64,000 nt of DNA, taken from NCBI RefSeq assembly GCF_018919175.1, contig NZ_JAHLQL010000008.1, positions 62,001 through 126,000 of the forward strand, written 5' to 3'. Positions 59,973 through 64,000 of this stretch are shown piece after piece. Position 1 is the stretch's first letter; every line of letters begins with the position of its first letter. The position numbers and the translations under genes are program-made. The stretch is from Clostridium simiarum (GTDB lineage Bacteria > Bacillota > Clostridia > Clostridiales > Clostridiaceae). The notes beneath the pieces were generated by a model. It saw only the letters and a program-made list of their open reading frames with translations, made no database searches and was not told the DNA's origin.

Positions 59973-60006
59973 ACCACTAATCATATTTTATTTATTTTGA
60001 TTTCCT

Positions 60007-60036
60007 GCTTAAATACATTATATGTTAGGGTTCAAC
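60007..60036 (-). CRISPR. Solitary CRISPR repeat
   Basis: A single repeat with GC edge (GCTTAAATACATTATATGTT, then AGGGTTCAAC). There is no hairpin trailer, leader or second copy nearby. Confidence 0.8.
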
Positions 60037-60173
60037 TTAATCAAGTACATTTGTTTAATTTTATAAAAAGATTTGGCTCTGTTTTAAACCAGTGTTGATA
60101 AGTGAGCATATAAAAATGGACAAGGTAACTTGTTCATTTTACTTTTCAATTTTTATAATATAGAATTAAGTAA

Positions 60174-60503
60174 CTACTTTTTTATCCTACACTTTTTATC
60201 CATTTCATACATACTTTTTATAATTCCTAATACTACAATACCGACCTGTGTAAAAGTTATATAATTATAGAATTTACTACTCAAAAAAACACCAACACCT
60301 CCAACGAGGATAACTAATAGACCAGTATACAGGATATCTCCGCCTACTATTCTTGATACTTTATCTTTATCGTATTTTTTTGCATCAAACCCATTTAGCA
60401 TATCTCCCGCATTTTGACTTTTAATTACCCACCCCAAAAAGGTAAATAGTCCTCCCATAAGCATTGTAATTATAATTAGTCCATATATATTTACATTCTT
60501 CAT
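60174..60503 (-). CDS. DUF3784 family membrane protein
   Basis: 109 residues with three membrane helices (YGLIIITMLMGGLFTFLGWVI, ILYTGLLVILVGGVGVFL, FTQVGIVVLGIIKSMYEM) and a GDMLNGFDAKKYDKDKVSRI loop typical of DUF3784. Function unknown. It stands alone between the ABC operon and the last CRISPR array. Confidence 0.75.
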   Translation of the reverse strand: MKNVNIYGLIIITMLMGGLFTFLGWVIKSQNAGDMLNGFDAKKYDKDKVSRIVGGDILYTGLLVILVGGVGVFLSSKFYNYITFTQVGIVVLGIIKSMYEMDKKCRIKK

Positions 60504-60702
60504 ATAAAATCTCCATAATCTTATTATTGCTATATCATATTTCTTCCTATTTATCAGTTAGTTTAATAAACAACTAACTCACATAATAATACAATTGCTC
60601 AATAATTTATATTCTTATTATACATAATTTATGGCTTATAATTCCAGTAATTATATAAATAAAAATAACTTTATGTAAATACCGGTTGCCTTGTCTTAAA
60701 AT
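60504..60702. other. Intergenic, promoter region of the DUF3784 gene
   Basis: AT-rich. The ribosome site is weak (TGGAGA). Nothing else recognised before the CRISPR repeats start. Confidence 0.35.
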
Positions 60703-60798
60703 ATTTAAATACATCTTATGTTAGGGTTTAACAGTAACGTCGACTACGTTCTGTATTTCTGCTACATCATTTAAATACATCTTATGTTAAGATTCAAT
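60703..60798 (-). CRISPR. Two leaderless CRISPR repeats
   Basis: Repeats at 60703 (ending GGTTTAAC) and 60769 (ending GATTCAAT) with one 36-bp spacer, both CTTATG variants with decayed ends. They run into the trailer of array L without a leader. Confidence 0.88.
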
Positions 60799-60819
60799 TT
60801 ATAGATTCAGCAATTGATT

Positions 60820-60938
60820 TTTAATAAGAAAATGAAACTCCTTCTCTCTTTGTCGAAGGAGTAAGCGACTCATACAAGATTTTAAATCTTGGTTCTCTGC
60901 TTAACCGATTCACACCAAATCATAGATTTGGGTTCTCT
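60820..60938 (-). terminator. Double trailer of array L
   Basis: Two hairpin blocks in series (CCAAATC/GATTTGG type and AAGATTTAAAATCTTG type) and then, on the minus strand, the terminator stem ACTCCTTC/GAAGGAGT with TTCATTTT. Confidence 0.75.
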
Positions 60939-61625
60939 GCTTAAATACATCTCATGTTAAGGTTCAACTTGGAAAGGTCGCATGTTTACATAGCCATTGT
61001 TATCTATTTAAATACATCTCATGTTAGGGTTCAACGGACATGTGAAGTGCTAGAACTTACACTTAACCCTTAATTTAAATACATCCTATGTTAAGGTTCA
61101 ACGTTGGTCAAAATTGGGTGGATGGAATCGATTAACAGAATTTAAATACATCCTATGTTAAGGTTCAACTTTAGTTCTTAATGCCTCCATAGCCATATCT
61201 ATAATTTAAATACATCCTATGTTAAGGTTCAACTTGGAGGATAAAACAGAGTTTATTAACTTTGTTTTATCATTTAAATACATCCTATGTTAGGGTTCAA
61301 CTTGAAAAATATTATGGTTGAAAAGGTATTTTGTTCATTTAAATACATCCTATGTTAGGGTTCAACTGAAAAGAGCTTTAGAGATTGCTAATAAAAGAGT
61401 ATTTAAATACATCCTATGTTAGGGTTCAACATTAAAGCTATTATGTCAGTGCTAATATTAATATTATTTAAATACATCCTATGTTAGGGTTCAACGCCAA
61501 TTTCCCTTCAAGAAAGATAACATTGGCTTCTATTTAAATACATCCTATGTTAGGGTTCAACATATGAGAAATTTTAGTAAAAGAATAAGAAAATAATTTA
61601 AATACATCCTATGTTAGGGTTCAAC
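60939..61625 (-). CRISPR. CRISPR array L, 11 repeats
   Basis: Repeats at 60939, 61006, 61073, 61140, 61204, 61272, 61337, 61401, 61466, 61532 and 61596; ten spacers of 34-38 bp. The six leader-proximal repeats are CCTATGTTAGGG and the middle ones CCTATGTTAAGG. It lies about 22 kb from the nearest cas gene but has the same leader. Confidence 0.97.
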
Positions 61626-61803
61626 CACTGTAGTTAAGCCATTCCTTATTTTCATTATATCCTTTAAACTGTTGAAAATAAAGGGTTTGTTTAAAATTTT
61701 TCCAACCGATTTGTGTTTTTTAAAAAGTTGATGAAAAACACCCTTTAAACCTTGGATTTTCAATGGTTTAGATCATATTTTGTTTAAGCCACGATTGGAA
61801 AAA
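61626..61803 (-). promoter_or_regulatory. Leader of array L
   Basis: CACTGTAGTTAAGCC beside the repeat, minus-strand TATAAT at 61654-61659, and the distal element ending GATTGGAAAAAT. Confidence 0.85.
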
Positions 61804-61864
61804 TAATGTTAAGTTTTTAATTTTATAAATTGGCTCTGTTAGAGTAAATTGTTGATTTGTTATA

Positions 61865-61901
61865 TAAAATTAGGCTATCTTCATGGATAACCTAATTTCA
61901 A
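61865..61901. terminator. Hairpin between GNAT gene and array L leader
   Basis: AAATTAGG-TATC and GATAACCTAATTT pair over a short loop. It may end the minus-strand GNAT transcript before the leader. Confidence 0.6.
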
Positions 61902-61961
61902 TGATTTTTGATAATTTGTTGAAGGGGATTAGAGTGCATAATAAAATATCACATATTATAC

Positions 61962-62519
61962 TTATTTCATGGGATTAATAATACCATAAAAAACAATGTC
62001 TTCAAAAGAGTTGTTTTTATAAATATGATCTTTTAGAGTGCCTTCGTATGCCATTCCACACTTCTCCATTATCTTTCCAGAGGCGGGATTGGATTTGAAA
62101 TAACGTGCATAAACACGATGATAATCTTTCTCTTTAAAGGCAAATTCTATAATTGCTTTGGCTGCTTCTGTTCCATATCCATTTCCCCAATATTCTTCTC
62201 CTATCCAGTAGGCAATTTCACCGTTTTTGTACTGTTTATGATTTGAAATAGCAATAGCACCATATAACTGTCCGGTATTTTTGTCTGTTATGGCAAATTC
62301 GTACATTCGGTCTAATTCAAAGTTTTGCTCATGATTTGCAATCCATGAAAGAGCACATTCTAAAGAATAGGGATATGGTAAATTCAATGTGCTTTTGTAT
62401 ATATTATAATTATTACAAAACATGCTAACATCTTTTGCGTCAGATTCTTTAAATAGACGTAGAAGTAATCTATCTGTTTCTATTGTTTTTTCTGTTTTAC
62501 TATAAATCATTGTTTTCAC
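61962..62519 (-). CDS. GNAT family N-acetyltransferase (RimJ/RimL type)
   Basis: 185 residues. TDRLLLRLFKESDAKDVSMF at the N-terminus, GEIAYWIGEEYWGNGYGTEA (acetyl-CoA loop with the Q/RxxGxG/A-like GNGYGTEA) and VYARYFKSNPASGKIMEKCGM near the end are typical of RimJ/RimL-type GNATs. Acts on a protein N-terminus or small amine; substrate unknown. AAGGGGG lies before the ATG. Confidence 0.88.
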   Translation of the reverse strand: MKTMIYSKTEKTIETDRLLLRLFKESDAKDVSMFCNNYNIYKSTLNLPYPYSLECALSWIANHEQNFELDRMYEFAITDKNTGQLYGAIAISNHKQYKNGEIAYWIGEEYWGNGYGTEAAKAIIEFAFKEKDYHRVYARYFKSNPASGKIMEKCGMAYEGTLKDHIYKNNSFEDIVFYGIINPMK

Positions 62520-62771
62520 CCCCTTGAAAGATAAATAAATTTTGCTTTACATGACATAATGATTATTTGGTAATTTATACATGATTATGCAGAAGATTAG
62601 CTAAATTAGCACTACTTTTCAAATAATTTTAAATCTTTATATAAACTTAGTCTCTCTTTCTTTATATCCTTATAAAATCTTTCAAGGGAAGTGGTAGGTA
62701 ATATTTCCTTTTTATAAAGGTTCTAAGATTACTTGTCATTTCTATAAACATTAGCTACGATAAAAACTTTA
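62520..62771. other. Short intergenic region, no gene
   Basis: Promoter side of the GNAT gene and 3' flank of the AraC gene; nothing structured recognised. Confidence 0.35.
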
Positions 62772-63875
62772 TTATTGCTCTAGCCTAAGTTGGTTAATTA
62801 GCATTTCATACTGTAAATCTCCAAGGCCATATTGGGGGAAAGTTTTTAGTAAATCAACAATTAGCTTATCTGTTTCCTTGTTTATATTTTGCATGATATA
62901 ACGGTTAATCTCGCTTGTCTTAGATCTATAGTTCAAGTATAGGGATACAGCTTGATACATTACAGGTAACAATTTTTGGGATGGCATTTTATTATTACAA
63001 ACTATACTTTTATACTTTTCCAAACTATTTTCTACACTAATCTCATAAGCATCAGAAAGCATCTCATCAGTACTTTCAAGAGCCATACAAAAGAGTACAT
63101 CTCCATCAAAGTTACATTGATCTAAGAATGCAAGCACTGTTAACATATTAATTTGGCAAAACATATCATCACCAAACCACAATACTATGATATGGAATTT
63201 ATCCTTGAACAATGGTTCTAAGGGAGTCAATACGATTCTTTTGTAATCTTCCATTGTTGTATTAAGAGATTTTACTCTTTTTTCAATAAAGGAAGTTGAA
63301 AATATTTCTTCATCTGCCTGGCCCCAGCACATTGCTTCATTAAATGGGATGTAGGTAAACTTTTCATTTATTCGTCCATTTTTTTCAAAGTCCTGCATCA
63401 TGCAATTACCATTTAAGATGTGGAGTATTTTTGCTTCAGTTTTTTCACTTACTTGCTCTTGAATCTTATAAATTATTTCATCTTTCATATTATCATAGGC
63501 TCCCTCATTATTTTGATAAGGAGAAATATATTTTGTATTATACTTGGAAATGGGTAGTTGTTTTTTTCTATATTCATATGGTGAAATCCCATAAAAAGCT
63601 AAAAATGCACGTGAAAAAGATTCCTGAGATGAATAACAATATTGATGTGCAATGTCAATAACTCTTAGTTCAGTAAGAGATAAATCCTCAGCTGCACGTT
63701 GCAATCGTCTTTTTAAAGTGTAATTTTTGATGGATGTACCAATATGTTTACGAAAGCAAGCTGAACAATAATACGGTGAGTAATTGACCTTTTTAGCAAT
63801 GTCTGTAAGGGAAAATTCACTATTTAGATTATCTTCAATATAATCAATAATATCTTGAACATTAATTTTTTCCAT
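62772..63875 (-). CDS. AraC family transcriptional regulator
   Basis: 367 residues. Two N-terminal helix-turn-helix motifs (FSLTDIAKKVNYSPYYCSACFRK and VIDIAHQYCYSSQESFSRAFLAF, then YGISPYEYRK) followed by an about 260-residue effector domain that I do not recognise (MCWGQADEEIFSTSFIEKRV within it). The N-terminal position of the DNA-binding domain fits the Rob/SoxS-like subgroup. GAGGAGG-type ribosome site before the ATG. Confidence 0.85.
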   Translation of the reverse strand: MEKINVQDIIDYIEDNLNSEFSLTDIAKKVNYSPYYCSACFRKHIGTSIKNYTLKRRLQRAAEDLSLTELRVIDIAHQYCYSSQESFSRAFLAFYGISPYEYRKKQLPISKYNTKYISPYQNNEGAYDNMKDEIIYKIQEQVSEKTEAKILHILNGNCMMQDFEKNGRINEKFTYIPFNEAMCWGQADEEIFSTSFIEKRVKSLNTTMEDYKRIVLTPLEPLFKDKFHIIVLWFGDDMFCQINMLTVLAFLDQCNFDGDVLFCMALESTDEMLSDAYEISVENSLEKYKSIVCNNKMPSQKLLPVMYQAVSLYLNYRSKTSEINRYIMQNINKETDKLIVDLLKTFPQYGLGDLQYEMLINQLRLEQ

Positions 63876-64000
63876 AGATTATTCCTCCTCTCAAACTTAA
63901 TGATACATTTTCAATGAGATTCTTTTATGATATTGGTTGTGATTATTAATCTTAATATAGGACTATGATTTAATTCAATGCTGATTTTATAACATATTTA

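Noticed and set aside
25652..61625. Self-targeting spacers within the window
   Set aside because: By eye I found no spacer matching a gene of this window except the pseudo-spacer; a systematic alignment was not possible, so no claim is made.

Overview
The window looks like the chromosome of a low-GC Clostridium of the C. botulinum/sporogenes/tetani kind. The reasons are the very AT-rich composition, clostridial gene families (DUF1292, DUF6143, an Opp operon, a tRNA-Met-type T-box, DUF3021/LytTR ABC operons) and type I-B CRISPR repeats of the clostridial type. The species call is inference; no rRNA or marker gene is present. Gene starts were moved to the ATG/GTG/TTG with the best ribosome binding site wherever the longest frame looked too long.

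Layout. 1-4 kb: end of an ECF-transporter S component, a Tet(M)-like ribosomal protection GTPase, a DUF1292 protein, a Fic protein and a mutL scrap. 4.1-9.7 kb: a complete minus-strand oppABCDF oligopeptide importer. 10.9-11.6 kb: a CPBP membrane protease. 12.0-20.9 kb: a minus-strand type III-B operon, cas6 - SAM-lyase-like gene - CorA-like membrane effector - cmr1-cmr2-cmr3-cmr4-cmr5-cmr6. 21.4-24.6 kb: a three-gene ABC export operon, then a decayed IS3 element. 25.6-30.1 kb: five CRISPR arrays and one small hydrophobic-peptide (type I toxin-like) module. 30.1-38.9 kb: a complete type I-B operon, cas6-cas8b-cas7-cas5-cas3-cas4-cas1-cas2 on the minus strand. 39.2-45.3 kb: six more arrays with two further type I toxin-like modules between them. 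45.6-64 kb: ordinary chromosome (DUF4180/HTH pair, flavoprotein, T-box-controlled second methionyl-tRNA synthetase, UvrA paralogue with nucleotidyltransferase and divergent AraC regulator, DUF6143 protein, cyclase/MarR pair, LytTR-DUF3021-ABC operon, GNAT and AraC proteins), interrupted at 60.0-61.8 kb by another array.

How it fits together. All roughly 85 CRISPR repeats are variants of one 30-bp I-B repeat and are transcribed on the minus strand. Each array is a module: a leader with a perfect TATAAT on its right, repeats and spacers, and on its left a conserved trailer that is a Rho-independent terminator. Both effector complexes therefore probably draw on the same crRNA pool, each with its own Cas6. 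The type III-B complex has an HD-less Cmr2 with an intact GGDD cyclase motif, and sits next to a CorA-like membrane protein and a small SAM-lyase-like protein. This matches the recently described SAM-AMP signalling branch of type III immunity.

The most interesting unannotated signal is directly upstream of the I-B cas6. Two degenerate repeats, both keeping the repeat hairpin (one with a compensatory base-pair change), flank a 26-nt pseudo-spacer behind a good promoter. The first 21 nt of that pseudo-spacer match the cas6 upstream region at 19 positions, next to a CCA. This looks like a crRNA-like regulator (CreR/CreA type) by which Cascade could repress its own operon or an addiction partner. 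The three toxin-like modules lodged among the arrays may likewise stabilise the locus.
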